Source: Blasia pusilla (Eukaryota; Marchantiophyta; Marchantiopsida; Blasiales). Taken from it: a stretch of 64,000 nucleotides of DNA. How positions within the stretch are numbered: the first letter of the stretch is position 1; the number at the start of each line of letters is the position of its first letter. A model generated the notes under the pieces. The model ran no database searches, was not told the DNA's origin, and was given only the letters and a program-made list of their open reading frames with translations. This document shows, piece by piece, positions 1 to 13,030 of this stretch. The stretch covers positions 23,870,001 to 23,934,000 of the forward strand of contig CM114275.1 in NCBI GenBank assembly GCA_050084515.1, in the 5' to 3' direction. Position numbers and translations under genes: made by a program.

Positions 1-2640
1 GAACTTAAGCTCTTCCCAAGTTTCATTTTATTTTTGGTCATGATTTGCTAGGTCACAGTCTTTATCATTAAGGATATCCATTTAGGTTTACACCTTGGCT
101 CTACAACTTAAACCTCACTTATGAGACTCTAAAGCATTTTCATCCTAATGAGACTGTACTAGAGCTCTAATGTTCTCATTGGCAGGGTAGGTACTACGAA
201 GACGACAGAGAACTAAAATTTGTGTCTTATAGTTCCTTAATGTCTTCCCACCAGATTTGGTATCTCTCTCCCATTAATTTCCATCCCATACGATGTCCTT
301 TAGCAATACTCGTAACCAAACTCCTTTAGCAAGTATATTGAATCTCATCTTCACCATAGTTAGTGTTTGTTCACTAGAAGCTACCTTTAGATACTATGTG
401 TGTTTCCCATATTTCATCAATCGACTTATCTCTCCCTTTTATCCTTATTTATTAAATTTATTTTGTTGATCTTTTATCTTATCATGATAATCACTTCGAC
501 ATGCTCAAGTACTACCCCTCCTCTATTTTCAATTTGAATGCCTTCAACTTCTCATAAAACTACTTTCTTATTGCCAATTCAACAAGATATGGAAGGAAAG
601 TAAGGTTAGTAAAACCCTCCTTACCTTTCTAACTTGTCACTCTTAAGTTCTCTAAGTTTGTTAGCTCATATTTCTCAAAGACTTTCATATGATTTTACAT
701 TGCGTTTGACTCTTTTGCTCCATCTTTTTTTTATCTCTATTTGGATGCCATGAGTGTCTCAACTCATGGCTCCAAATAATTCAGTACACATGCAACCAAG
801 ACTTGGCTATTTGCAAGATTTAGGTATAAAACAATAACCAAAGGATGAATGTTGATGTGTGCATAAATTATCCATTCATGAAAAATCATAAAGGACATGG
901 AGTACACATGTACTCCCATTCTAATAATCCACATGTCACCATATGAGAACAAGGCCTCACAAAAGAGGACACTCTCCCTAGACATATCTCACTTGGTCAT
1001 CTAGGCACAAGTGTCATCATCAACATCAAAACTCCTAAACTATCCCACAAGATACATAATAAGTAGCAAACTCCCAAAGAGTGTCGCTCATAAAAGCAAG
1101 CATGACCTATACACATAGATCACCTCCCATGGAACAAGTTGTCAAGACCTCCTAAAATGGTAACTACATAGAGTCCCTCTAGGCCTCAGTGCCATTTCAT
1201 TTACCTTTCAAAAGTCATGGCATCTTCCTTTGCATGGTCTTAGAATATTGAAAAGTTTCATTAAGGACTTATCACAATCAATGTCACTTCGTTCTTCAGA
1301 GAATTCCACTCAAGAGCGAAGGCGTGAAATACCGATCATAGTCATGAAGCACTAGTGTGAAACAAGGAACACTGGGATGAAAGTAGAGGCATGAAACCCC
1401 TGAGAGACATTAAAAAAAACAAGACAATAAAACTAAAGAGTCCTCTATGGTTTTGCTAAGGAGATATTAGAACAGGACCAAGTTGTATAAGTCCTTGCTA
1501 GAAACTCAATAATGGTTTGGAAGACACAAGGGATTTATCTTCAGATCCCGCTCATTAAACTGCTGTACCCTTTGCATCTTGGGGATTTTGGAACCATGAG
1601 CTCATAAGCTTTCGCAAGAATGATGGGTCTTAGTTGTCAAGAGTTGGGAAGGGAACCCAAAATGGAGCATCACGCCCAAAGTTGCTAGGTACCTTCCCAA
1701 GGTGAGATTTTTTCATTTAGCACAGGAGAAAAGGGGTGCTTCCATGTGCATTGTAGAGGTGTTAGAGTAATAAGAGAAGAACCCAAGCAATTGAGCCACA
1801 CTTCAAAAGTCTGCAATAGTGTTTCAGTTGAGGGCCTCTTCTAATTAGACTATTCACAAACAATTAGTGGCGGGCAGGTTTCCTGCTAAGAGACAATCCG
1901 AAGTATTCTACAAGACGTGAGGAAAGTTTGCCAAATAAGTTTGCTACGAGGGAAAACCGTTGGTCAAGCCTCTCTACTAGGGAGAGAGTTTCAAAAACTT
2001 TGCGAGGAGATATTCCCAAGGTTGGAAAGTCTCCTTAAAGAGAGAAAGGTTTAAGGTTCCTGACATGTGTCACTTCACCTGGGATACATGTCTCATTCTT
2101 CTCTGAAGTCTTAGCCTTGAAATGGATTCAAGGATTTCTAGCCTGAGTTCATGGCAACTTACAGTAGGGGAGAAATCAGGGAGGTAGTCTATTGATTTCT
2201 GTGACTTCAGCCAAAAGTAAAGTTTGACAAGGACCTCTGGCAGAGGGTCTGCAAGCAGGTGACATAACAAGAAACTTCAGGGCATTAGAGACACTAAGCT
2301 GGCCCTGGGGCATGTTGGTCACTATGGTAACACAGTCAGTGCAGTAGTATTCAAACCATAGTTACAGAGAGTTACTATCTATTACTATATCCTAATTCTT
2401 TATTTGAGGACTAAGTTCATTCAACTCTCAATGACCGTAATCTGGCCTTGCTTCATGACCGACAGTGGCAAGACTGGGTGGCAAACACTCTGGATCCAAT
2501 GAGTAAGCTGCGTGAGAAGAAAGGGTAAAACTGAATTATTTCATGACATGTACTCGGAACAGGGGCGTTGGAAACTCTCACCAGATCATTCAGTAAAAAA
2601 AAAGTCACAAGGCTGAAGCACCCTCCGATCCAAAACAACC
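1..2640. other. gene-free AT-rich stretch
   Basis: I see no coding region here that I can support; the open frames are short and unlike known proteins. A segment near 1105-1205 resembles the segment near 12320-12600 (both carry runs like GACCTATACACATA followed by CACCTCC), so part of this stretch is probably an old dispersed repeat. Confidence 0.45.
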
Positions 2641-2832
2641 CATAAACTCCAAACTATTTGTGCGGAGACTGGAGTTATGGAACTTCAGTGTCCAGAAATG
2701 TGGAGTACCACTCAATTCCCACTTCCCATTCCTGCAGAGTGTCCCAACCTGTGCTTCCAGCTATATTATTGTATAATTGCCCAATAACCCAACTAAAGAT
2801 GCATCATTGCAGCAGAGTGGATGCCAGAGAAA

Positions 2833-3375
2833 TACATATGACATTTGACTTGATTCACAGTAGTGACGAGTATCATACAAGGGATATAGACAGAGTGAAG
2901 GCAAACTATACCACAAATTGCATGAGTACCATTATCTTCATATATCCTAGGGTAAAAAAGACATGAACCGTCCTTCTGTTCACCTGTATAGACAAATACC
3001 AAATCTTTGATGTTCATAGAAATAATTGAATCGACCTTAGGTCCCTGAATCTAGATCAGCACTGTATGCATTTAAAGTGTCAACTCCTAATGAACCCACC
3101 GAAAATACTACTGAATTACAAGCACCGTCAATCAATAAAATAGCCACCATCACAGTGGAGTTGATGCATATGACAAATGTCATGATTCACGCTCATTAGG
3201 AGTACAAGGAAAATGGAAAAGTGAAGACAAACACACACTAGAGTCCGTGAAGCCTTACCTTCATATACCCTAGGGCCCTTAGGTCCCTGAAACTAGATGG
3301 GCACTGTATGCATGGAAAGAGCCAGATCCTAACGAAACCAGGCAACACGCTACCAAATTACAACCACCAAGAGTG
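2833..3375. repeat. diverged tandem duplication (two copies)
   Basis: Two related blocks, about 2833-3128 and 3167-3375, share in the same order a CATATGACA-like start, CTTCATATA.CCTAGGG, TTAGGTCCCTGAA.CTAGAT, GCACTGTATGCAT and a closing AAATTACAA-like run. The second block lacks roughly 85 bases present in the first. They lie just beyond the 3' end of the MBF1 gene, so they may be in its 3' flank. Identity is moderate by eye, so the duplication is old. Confidence 0.6.
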
Positions 3376-3770
3376 CCAACAACATAAATGGAATGATTCA
3401 AACGTGCCTCAGGATTTTGAACAAGGGCACTGCCTGTCTATTCACGGCTACATATCGCCATACCTCTACATGTCTCCAGACTCCCTAGCACTACTGCAAA
3501 TTAAATATGCACTAAAGTATAAGTTCCTCCTAGTCTCTAAACAGACCTTTGCAGGATTTGCTTCTAGAAAAGAGGATTTATCAATCCTTTGCCGTGAATC
3601 ACACAATTGTCTGCTTTACTTTGAGGAACTGCCTCAGCTTGCACATAGTCACAAGAAAGTAGGCACCACTTTGAGCACACACACACATGATTTGAGACAC
3701 AGAAGCAGATCAAAACTACACAACTGCATGATTCAGCAGAGACATTCCAACTACCAGCTGTACAAGCGCC

Positions 3771-5404
3771 TCACTTCTTCCCTTTCAAAGCTTCCCCCCT
3801 CAGCTTCACCCCCAAGACTCTCTCGAGCTTAACAATGATCTGCTGGTTGGGAATTGCCTTGCCAGACTCATATTCTTGGACAACCTGCGGCTTTTCATTT
3901 ATGAGCTGTTACAAGATGCCACAACAGCTTGGTTAAGACTCCATTGATCCACAGGTAAAAGTTGCCATCTTCATTGAAATGCATCCATACAGTACACAAA
4001 GCCAAGGAAAACTTGGCTCAAACAAGTTACCTGGGCAAGTTGAGCTTGTGTGAACTTCTTATCTAACCGTGCCTGCATGATCAATCTCTTCAACTCAGAA
4101 GGCACGCGTTCATCTGTTACAAAACAAATCAGCAACCCTAAATAAGACTTGTCACAGGAAATGAGCTACCACCTGAAAAGGATTGGAAGTATATAGGGCA
4201 TCTAAAAAGTACAGAAGAAAGGGATAGCCAAAATTAAAATATCCAGTGGCAAACTACACAGATTTTAATAATACTCACGAGCAAGGACTTCCGTCTCTTC
4301 ATCAAGTTTTTTTGTATTCATCCCAGTCGCACTTGAGGCAGCCTTATTTGCTCCAGCATTAACTGCACAGAAGCATTTCAGATTAAAATTTCTTCATATC
4401 AGAGACTTCCAAAATTATTGAATCCATGAGTTACCCATGGATATCCTTCCTCTTGGGTGTACTTCTATCTCCTCAGACTGGTTTAGAACCAGGCAACCAT
4501 CTGCGTCCAAAAGGAGAACTCCATAAACATGCTTCCAAGATGGATTCTGACAGTTAAAGTTTTGAAACAATCTGTCCTTCGACACTATGATCTTACAATG
4601 TGCCTCGGGCTCCAGTTATTACCGATGACCCCAACTGGTAAGTATTTACCAGAACACTGAGGCAATATGAAGTGTTGAAGCCCGAGGAGTGTGCAGTGGT
4701 AGTGAGAACATTTCCCTCATATCCTCTGAGAGGCCAAATGTTGCAACAGACGCCCTAACTCACAAATCTGAGTTCTAGGGCATAGAGTATACTGGTGCCT
4801 CCAGCAAACAAAAACTACCTTATGGTAGATTTGGCAATGATCTCGGTTTCACTCAAAAGTTTTAGACTGCATTTTTTGTAACAATGCAATTTCTCATTCA
4901 AATTCAAAGACGGCTTTCTATTCACCTATACTATACAAGAAAGATTCTTCGTCCCTCCCAAGCAAAGACTTGCGCCATACCGATCATGAGTATGGTTTCT
5001 AGAGTAACTGCGAGGGGTCGACTTGAGCAAACGTGTGACATACAAGTAGATAACCTAAGTAATCTCAGCAGGCTCAAAATTCCCAGAATATGCAAACTGA
5101 TTAGAACATCGAATGAATCGAGTCGTTGAAGAACACACAGAATTAAGCGTTTCCATGGTCCATGCCACCTCTGTACCAAGCAAGCGATCCCAGGCTAGTA
5201 GAAGTAAAAATAATATCCTCGTGGGGTTGACGAATCATGAAAGAAGGTGAAGGCAAACATACATTTCTTAACAGTTTCTATAGGGCCTCCAGCTCGTCGT
5301 GCGGCATTCACAGCCTTCTCATCCTTCTTAGCTGCCGATGTTGGCGCTTTCTTGCGCACAACCACGGGTTCCCAATCCTGCGTCAACGGCCCGACTCCAC
5401 TCAT
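3771..5404 (-). CDS. MBF1: MBF1 transcriptional coactivator, four exons
   Basis: Multiprotein bridging factor 1 links sequence-specific transcription factors (bZIP type) to TBP and acts in nucleus and cytosol; plant members are tied to stress responses. Exons on the minus strand are 5404-5263, 4362-4279, 4113-4031 and 3905-3771. They total 444 bases, 147 residues plus TGA, and every intron is GT-AG in phase. The protein opens [19 protein letters not shown], the MBF1 N-terminal signature. Residues ~85-135 form the Cro/C1-type helix-turn-helix with [19 protein letters not shown] and [10 protein letters not shown]. The tail is KLRG followed by EALKGKK, a few residues longer than the usual KLRGKK end. 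The start is the first ATG giving the conserved N-terminus. Intron 1 is 900 bases. The gene appears intact. Close plant homologues fall in the MBF1a/b class rather than the heat-induced MBF1c class, which is inference from length and sequence. Confidence 0.93.
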
Positions 5405-5799
5405 GGTGTCGAACTGTAAGAGAGATCACGAAGGACTTCAGCGTTTTGACAAAACTTTACAACGGAAACACTGTCCTCGACAAAAACATGGAGTCCAATC
5501 GCGTGAAGGGCATTGCAAAGTCTTCGATTCTTCACCATCCCTCGCAAACCCTCCCGTGACGTACATAAAACTGACCCCAATTACGCTCCCTGCATCCTCA
5601 ACAACACATTCAATTCTCAAACGACCACTGGTAACGAATCGTAAACCACGGGAAGAATCGCGAGACCCCCGCTAACTTCAAGGGGAAAAAAAGACAAGCG
5701 CCTTTGATTCCCTTCTAAAAACAGTCTACGAAGTCCACATCAAAGCGCGATTCCCTCTCCTCATATGACCTACCCCTTGGATACAATCAGAACCATTTC

Positions 5800-5837
<38 letters not shown>

Positions 5838-6000
5838 CACCGTTCCAATTCTCTCCCTACAAAAACCCCTGGCAGACACGGAATAGACCTACTCCTCCTG
5901 ACGAAGAGAACCGAGCAACTCTCTCACCTTCGAATTTCAGAGTCCTCTCTCCGGAATTGCGCTATGCGACACTGTCGAATCCGGCGATCAACCAGGTCGG
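5405..6000 (-). promoter_or_regulatory. MBF1 upstream region with CT/GA microsatellite
   Basis: This is the stretch directly upstream of the MBF1 ATG. It holds a (CT)n run at 5804-5835, which reads as (GA)n on the MBF1 sense strand. GA runs of this kind are common in plant core promoters and 5' leaders. It is clearly richer in G+C than the AT-rich DNA beyond 6400. No TATA box or start site could be fixed. Confidence 0.4.
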
Positions 6001-6264
6001 CAGTCGGGCAAGGGTGCGATCAGTCGGTCGGGCAGAATTAAATGTACAAATGGAACGACCGCGGGGAGAGAGGCAGTGGATCCAACGCGCACACGAGAAA
6101 CATGAAGAGGAGAATGGAGCTCTCTGTGTGTGTATGTGTGTGCGAATGAGAGAGTGTATTTGGCGAATGAATGCAATTCACGGATGCCCTAAACGTTGCT
6201 CCGCTGCAACTCCCTGTTCGGTTTGTACTACCGTAGAAAGAACGAAAGAATTATCGGCCTAATC

Positions 6265-9250
6265 CAGTCTTTGCGCTGCAAATCACGTCATTACAGAACG
6301 CGGTTAGTCCTAATCGCAGCTGTTGCGGGTGTAGGTCAAATCAATACACGGTGACCTTGAGAGGATCTAGCAGGATCTGAGGTGGACACTGGAGCGGATG
6401 GGCGATCGGACGGATGAAGATAAATCCAGGATTCGAATTAAAATTAAAATTAAATGAAAAATTTACGATTTAGTTGATAAACTAGATTTCTGGTCTTTAA
6501 ATTATGTAAGGATTTATCCTTGTAGATCCACTTTTTTCAGAGGGCCTTAAGTTTTCGCTCACGTAAGGCTCCGTAAAAATATAAGTTAGCATGTGCTTGC
6601 GTGCAAAAATGATTTTATTAAATTAATTTAACATTTTTAATCCAGTGTAGATTTTCTTAAATTTTAAAGGAATAATAACACTCCATTCTCCTTATGGACT
6701 CCACTCTTCACTTAAAGTCTAAATGATATCCCTCTCCCCTAATTAACTCCACCCGTCTGTAAAAGCTTAAATAACTCCTCCTCTGTTCCTCCCACCAAGA
6801 TAACACTCACAAATTAAATCATTAAATAATTCTAATTAATTCTTTTCTCTCTTCCATTCAAATTTCAAGTGTGAATTAAAGTACAAAATTCCGATGATAC
6901 TACAATTTTTTCTTATTTTCTTATTATTTTACTTTATTTTGCACATAGGGTTGCCAATAATAACCTATATTTTCACTAATTTTAAGAAGAATCCCAATGG
7001 CTCCTCCTCTTCATTGTGCTCCATCTCCACTCGCATCCTCTTTTATGCCCACCTCTTCATTTAAAATATTTTACATCCCCCATGTTTCATTTTGAAACAA
7101 GAATGTAGCCCTAAAAAAAAACCAACAAGATGGATGCAATTAGTGGGTTATTAAGTATGGAAAATTATTGTAGCGACACCTTCTTCTCTTGTTCAAGTTG
7201 CAGCAACTTCCGACGCTATAGACATATTGTTGCTTATTCATTAGGCATCTCCAATGAATAGCAAAATATTCTTGAGTTACAACAAGAAAAATTTTGTTCT
7301 CTAAAGTAAAGTGGTGCCGCGAATAATTGACATGAGGGAACTACAACCATTGCTTTCTCAATTGTGTTGGGGTTGCATGAAATTGAGAGGAGGCACACAT
7401 AACTCTTTGTCTTTGTAAATTTCCTATTACTTTCATCATGTTCCTACCAATAAAACATATTTGTAAGTATGGTAGAGTGCTTGTGAAATTATAGTACAAC
7501 AAAAGACTTAAGCCAATAATTAAGTTTGATAATAGCAAATGACGCAATATTGAATCGCTATAGTCAACTTTTGGTTATGTTTCAAGTTGCAAACTTTGTA
7601 TGAAATATATATATATATATATATTAAACACTTCGATAATGCATTGTAGAATTTTCTTGAGATATTTTAACTAGAAATTGAAAGGAATCAAAATCATGCT
7701 TAACTTAAGAAAATTGTGGATACGTAAGTCTTACAATAATTGGTAGGAAAGACATCCAAAAATGTGCGTACCAACCTACACAACAAAGAGAACAATGTTT
7801 CAAGGATGTAAAAATATGAAGCTCGATTATCTCATATTAGTCTCAATTACAGTGGTTCAATCGAATTCATGAAGTGTAGGAAAATCACACAATCCAACAT
7901 GAAGTATTGTGTTAATTAGTTAACATATTCAAGCATAACATAATGTATTATGAAAATTCACTCCGTATTAAACTCCGAAGGAATACCATATTTTTTTATA
8001 ACATTATACTTTTATAAGTAAATTCTTGAATGTTTTCTCACTAGCACCTCCATTGATATATATGTTCACCATCTCCATATGTCAAGAGGAATACTTATCT
8101 TTGATGATTTCACAAATTCAACTCCACGAGATAGCCACAAATGATTGTTAGCCTTGTTGGCAAGCTAAATTGGATTAAAAAATCTTTCCCAAATTACGAA
8201 AAAATAAGTTATCTATACTTAGTCTAAAGATTTTTAACATACGTCATATTTCTATTACTAAAATATTCAAAGAATAGCTTTAGGATTAAAAAGTTATGAT
8301 TAATGACTTGTTCACGAACGACATTTTTTTTAAAAGAGAACAAAGTCTAAAAAAAATAGTGGTACAACATACTTATGTTTATTGCTAACTTCTTAATTTT
8401 TATTGTCCTAATAAGAATCATATTGAATAAGCTGAATTGATCTTAAATAAAGGAAGCTACTTGATACCTAGGTATAGGAAAGACATACGTATATATCTAT
8501 TTATTTATTTATTTCAATTCAAGTCAATGTGGCTATCGCATTCAATTCAGTTTCTCATGCGGCCGTCTTTGAGGAGTTATACTATGCAGGAGGACAACTT
8601 GTGAGTCTCATTCCATTTTTCTGCTCCTTCTTTGCCTATTAAAGACCCATTATCTATTCTCATCAAACTACTTCTGGGGAATATAATATTCTCCAATAAC
8701 ACCAATTTCGGCATTCCTGATGAATTAAAATATTTATGGGTTTTTTACTTTCTTGAAGTTATGCTTACAAGTAAAATAAGAATTTAAGTCCAATTAAATC
8801 TGACTAAAACATCAAGTTTTTTTGCAACCAATCAAGTCTCTTCTAGTCGTCGACAGCCTATATAGTAAGATCTTGAAGTAAAAATATTAAGAATGATGTT
8901 GACAGTGTTTGTTTTGCTCGTTTCTTTAGACATCTTGGGAGAGCAAAGGCTAGCGTGTGATATGGTTAAAATCATCGTAGACCCGTTAGAGCAATATTTG
9001 CAACATAAACTAATTTATTTCGCGACTTCACAGTAAAGGGGATGGCGAACGATTGAATGCGGACTCTGCCAAGGTTAAAACCCCATTCCAAAGCATTCTC
9101 AAGTAAAGAAAAAAATAATCTTCGCCTCATGGACCCTCCGCCGCAACCCCATTTCTCCCCATCCGAAAAGAATCTGTAAGTCCTATTGTCGGTAGACCTA
9201 CTACTGCCCACTGAAGCAGCTGTTCGGGCTTTGGAATACATCATGATAAT
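6265..9250. other. gene-free AT-rich intergenic stretch
   Basis: Nothing recognisable is encoded here. There is a short (AT)n run at about 7604-7624. Near 9090-9240 a G+C-richer patch contains short open frames on both strands, but none matches a family I know. Confidence 0.45.
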
Positions 9251-9304
9251 ATTTCTATGGCTTTTGGAACTATCTTTCCACTGGAAGGTTATTGAATGGT
9301 GTTT

Positions 9305-9446
9305 GGAACTCTAGTTCCAAATACCCTCGGAAGTATTTGGTTTCTACTGGTCGAGATAGCTCTAAAGTTGACAGCGTTATGTGCTTATTCGTCCCCGGAG
9401 AAGCTCCCATCGAGTGCCAAGAAAAAACATTCGGAACTCTAGTTCC
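9305..9446. repeat. two copies of a GGAACT-NN-AGTTCC palindrome
   Basis: The 14-base near-palindrome GGAACTCTAGTTCC occurs at 9305-9318 and 9433-9446. Related palindromes recur at 10249-10262, 10605-10618 and 10708-10721 inside the tandem repeat at 10242-10899. They mark an old repeat family spread over about 1.6 kb. Confidence 0.55.
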
Positions 9447-10145
9447 AAATGAGCTCGGCACTACATTTGTTGCCGACCCATTGGGATCTTGTGTCGTGCG
9501 CCTACTCTCCTTGAACCTCAATCTTAGTGTTGCGGAAACATACGTTCAGTAGGACACGCTCTCATCGCTCACCTGCACCCAAACACACACTCTTGTTAGT
9601 CAGGTTTGGGTCAGTTGTTCAAGCCCAACTCCAAACTCCCGATCCGTTCCATGCCCTTGAGCCGCCCCGTGGCGCCCAAAGTGGGATTCGAGTCCCAAGC
9701 ACCCTTGGAGACCTTCCCCCTTACTAGTACTTCTAGGGATCTCCAATAACCCCCCCACCTTTGGAAAAGGATGGTCAGACCCTTTATTGTGGCCCTCAAC
9801 CCGACTCTACTTACAATCATTTTTGGGTTGTTTCTCAGCTGCTACTTATGCGTTTGCGGAGATCTTTAGTGCGTCTCAACCGGCTTTCCATAAGCTTTCT
9901 AACGCATCCTTACTTGTTCCAAACGCATCTTGGCACTAAAATTTATGGCCATAAATACAATCAGAAACTCTCAAACGCTAGTGGCGTTCCAAATCCGGAT
10001 TCCTTCCTTTGGCAACTCACTTCCTAGACTTGACTCCTATCAAGTCTTGATCCGCGTTTGGTCTAGGCTTCTCAATCGCGACCACAACATATGAAATGCG
10101 AAGCCTCCCTTGTGTCTCGTCTCTTGTCTCTTCTCCGAGACCACT

Positions 10146-10230
10146 CCAACACGCGAACCCTCTTAGCGTGAGCCCGCTAGTGTTCCGATGTTCCGCTTTG
10201 GCACTCGTTTGATCATGAGGGTCGCGACGT
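10146..10230. repeat. dispersed repeat, copy A
   Basis: About 85 bases, from CCAACACGCGAACC to GAGGGTCGCGACGT, recur with few changes at 16229-16313. Shared runs include TTAGCGTGAGCCCGCTA and GATGTTCCGCTTTGGCACTC. It directly precedes the tandem repeat at 10242-10899. Confidence 0.75.
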
Positions 10231-10241
10231 CTTGGGAGCAC

Positions 10242-10899
10242 GCCGTTTGGAACTACAGTTCCAACTAAGGATGGGGATTTCCCTTTACTAGACGCCTTCT
10301 ACAACCGGAATTGGATCTTAGGATCCAATTGGACTCATGTTAAGTTTGGCTCCAAATGACGTTAAGCGGGCGCGGTAGTTTGGGACACAATAAGAACTAG
10401 GGTTCCGATTCTACACTTGTTGCCGACCTATTGGAATGTAAGGAGCAGGCCATTCGGACCCACAATTCCAATTGAAAATTGGGGTTTAATATTACCGGAC
10501 GCCTTCTGGGGCAGGAATTGGATCTTCGGTTCCAATTGGACAACCAAAACTTAGGTTCTGATTCTACATTTCGGTCCGATAAAGGGAGATCCCCATCCTC
10601 GATTGGAACTATAATTCCAATCGAGGATGGGGATTTCCGTTTACCAAACTAGGATTCCGATTCTACACTTGTTGCCGACCTATTAGGATGTAAGGAGCAA
10701 GCCATTTGGAACTACAGTTCCAATCGAGGATGAGGATTTCCCTTTACCAGACGCCTTTTGCGGCCGGAATTAGGATCCAATTGGACTCAGTCTAAGTTTG
10801 GCTCCAAATGATCTTCAGAGGCGCGGCAGCCTGGGACACAATCAGAACTAAGGTTCCGATTCTTCAATGTTTTCCGACCTATTGAGATGTAAGGAGCAA
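10242..10899. repeat. imperfect tandem repeat, four units
   Basis: Units at about 10242-10448, 10449-10600, 10601-10700 and 10701-10899. The first and last are near full length (~200 bases); the middle two are shortened. A full unit starts GCCATTTGGAACTACAGTTC, continues with GGATGGGGATTTCCCTTTAC and ACGCCTTCT, and ends with CCGACCTATTGGAATGTAAG and GAGCAAG. The unit holds no open frame. It is probably a decayed array derived from a mobile element. Confidence 0.7.
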
Positions 10900-11365
10900 G
10901 CCATTTGAGTGCCTTAATGATAGGTGATGACATCTGGGCTTACGAGACCAAATGAGAAGTGTCACTTGTGAAAGTGCCTATCCTCTTTTATAATGTTTTT
11001 TGTGCATATAGATACAATCGGTTTATATATAGAGGATAGTATGTTGTCGCTTGTGAGGTTGACTAAATTTTATAGTTCATGTTTTTTATAACTTAATACA
11101 CATGGGTAACATGTACACAAAAGTTAGGATAGAGTTGTCAAGAGAGGGGTTATACCCCCGATGAAAATCATTACATAGCTTATCTTTAGATATGTCACGA
11201 TATTGGTAATCAAACGAGAGTATATAGTAGTCCATGATAGTAAATCTATCTATGTAGTTAGGTGGGGAGAGGCCAATAATGACCAAATGCCCTCTCTTTG
11301 AGGCTTTTCTTTGGACCTTATGGAGGTTCTTGGTTTTTTAGGAATATGTTGTATTGATGTCCAAC

Positions 11366-12125
11366 TTAGGGTATTGGTTTGTCCAAAAGATCAATGGGGC
11401 CACGATATCTACTCCATTGACTTCCATACTTTTGTTTGATGAACAAAATGCGACCGAACCAAAATTCTTTAATGATAACCGTTTGCTCCACTTCTTTTTC
11501 ATTGCATTTTTTGTTCTTTGACTTACTTGATCGAGTGGAAGGACGAGCAAGCGCATAAGACTCAAACAAAACAGCAATGTCACTTCCAATATCTACAAAA
11601 CAAGATGGAGAATGTGGGTTGCGCTCTTTGACCTTACCAATGGTGTAGAATGTTTTTTGGGCCATCCGTGTTAGCCTATCCTTTGACATGAAAGGATTGC
11701 AAGATAGTTCACTTACAAGTCTACATCTGAAGTATACTTTTCCCTCAAAAGTCACTATTGGAACCACTGTGTAAGGAACTTGCACATCCGTGGCATCTTG
11801 CAAAACTTGTGAAAATATATGTCTTACCTCGTGCCCCAATAACTCAACCTCAACAGATGGATCTAAATCCATATCAAAAATTTCATCTATATCTGAGGGA
11901 GGAGCCTGCACATATGTTTCTTCAACGTTAGTCCATGCATCAAAAAGGTTTAGGTCTTCTTATGGATCTTCCAACACTACACAGTCTATGCCTCATTCCT
12001 CAGTAGGAAGTGACCCTACTATAGATTGATGATCCAATTGATCCTCAACATCATCATATGCACAACTTCCTTCATTACAGTAGTGTCTTGCCATGTCTCT
12101 GCCTCCACATCCCAAGGATGCAACC
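11366..12125 (-). pseudogene. degraded coding relic of unknown family, probably from a transposon
   Basis: An open minus-strand frame of about 181 codons (11911-11366) begins without an ATG. Its frame continues upstream to about 12125, broken by two stops near 11955 and 12000. The upstream part is rich in Asp and Glu (for example AYDDVEDQLDHQS and DPSVEVELLG), which suggests a once-real protein. The downstream part contains VPYTVVPIVTFEGKVYFR, then a Lys-rich linker and EFWFGRILFIKQKYG. I do not recognise the family. The CACTA-like terminus 770 bases away suggests a transposon origin, but that terminus points the other way, so the link is weak. Confidence 0.35.
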
Positions 12126-12890
12126 ACCATCTTCTTTGGGCAAGTGGCAAAGAACTTCTAGGAGACATGCAACTTTCAATAAAGCAACGTGAGAGTGTTA
12201 GATCGTGGATATAACTTTCGCACGGGAAGTGAGCTACGTACATCTTGTGTGATTCATAGGAATGATTGTCCAGTTTCTTTGGACATAAATGAGCTTCATC
12301 CGAGGGATATCCCCCTGGGCACCTCATGGGTGACCTATACACATAAGTAGCCTCCTCCCAGCAGGTCATCAAGAACATGGAATACACAAGATATTAACTT
12401 CCTAACAACTACATATGTGGTCCTCTTATAAGACCAACTACAACTCAACTACCTACTAACCCTCCATCCTATAGGTCCAAATGGATTCACATAAAGGATG
12501 AGAGGGTTGCTACTCCTCATAAGGGAAGGGTGACCTACGCTCATAGGTCACCTCTTAAGATTAGGTCACATATGACCTCTCAAAATAGGAAAGTGCAAGA
12601 TTCCTCTAAAGCTTCGATATCATCTCGCCCAACCATGAGAGTTCTCATGCAAATAGACATAGGTGCCAACACATATCGATTGTCATGGGCATATGTCTAA
12701 GATCCCTCTAACTATGAATCCTACATAGGTTGTGAAGGTCAAGTACCTCATTCACATCTTGTCAAATAGTTGACAATAAATCTAGTTCTCTTCCATAGAG
12801 CAAGAAATATGCTGAAAATAATGCCAAGAATGCATGTTGACAGTAGCGGTAACCTATCATCAAGCAAGAAAATTGTAGGTTCTAATCTCC

Positions 12891-13030
12891 ACTAGTAGAA
12901 AAGGGGTGGTTTTAAACCCATAGGGTTGTGACTCATGTTACTTAGAGTCATTTAAACTACTCTTAGTTACTCGGAAACCGACGTAGTGACTCAAGAATTA
13001 CTCACGCGATAGGGGAGTCACAATTAGATA
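12891..13030 (+). mobile_element. CACTA-like terminal inverted repeat and subterminal repeats
   Basis: The run CACTAGTAGAAAAGGGG matches the general form of plant CACTA (En/Spm) transposon ends (CACTA, a few bases, then GAAAA). The next 130 bases carry four copies of a GAGTCA/TGACTC core in both orientations (about 12927, 12944, 12987 and 13012), as subterminal transposase-binding repeats do. The orientation means the element would extend to the right. I found no matching opposite end within the window, so this is a single terminus or a solo relic. Confidence 0.45.

Noticed and set aside
3308-3832. 174-codon plus-strand frame
   Set aside because: It overlaps the last MBF1 exon on the opposite strand and the tandem duplication, and has no family resemblance.
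9684-9698. B-box-like GGATTCGAGTCC, possible tRNA or SINE
   Set aside because: The T-arm does not pair correctly on either strand and no A box or acceptor stem was found.
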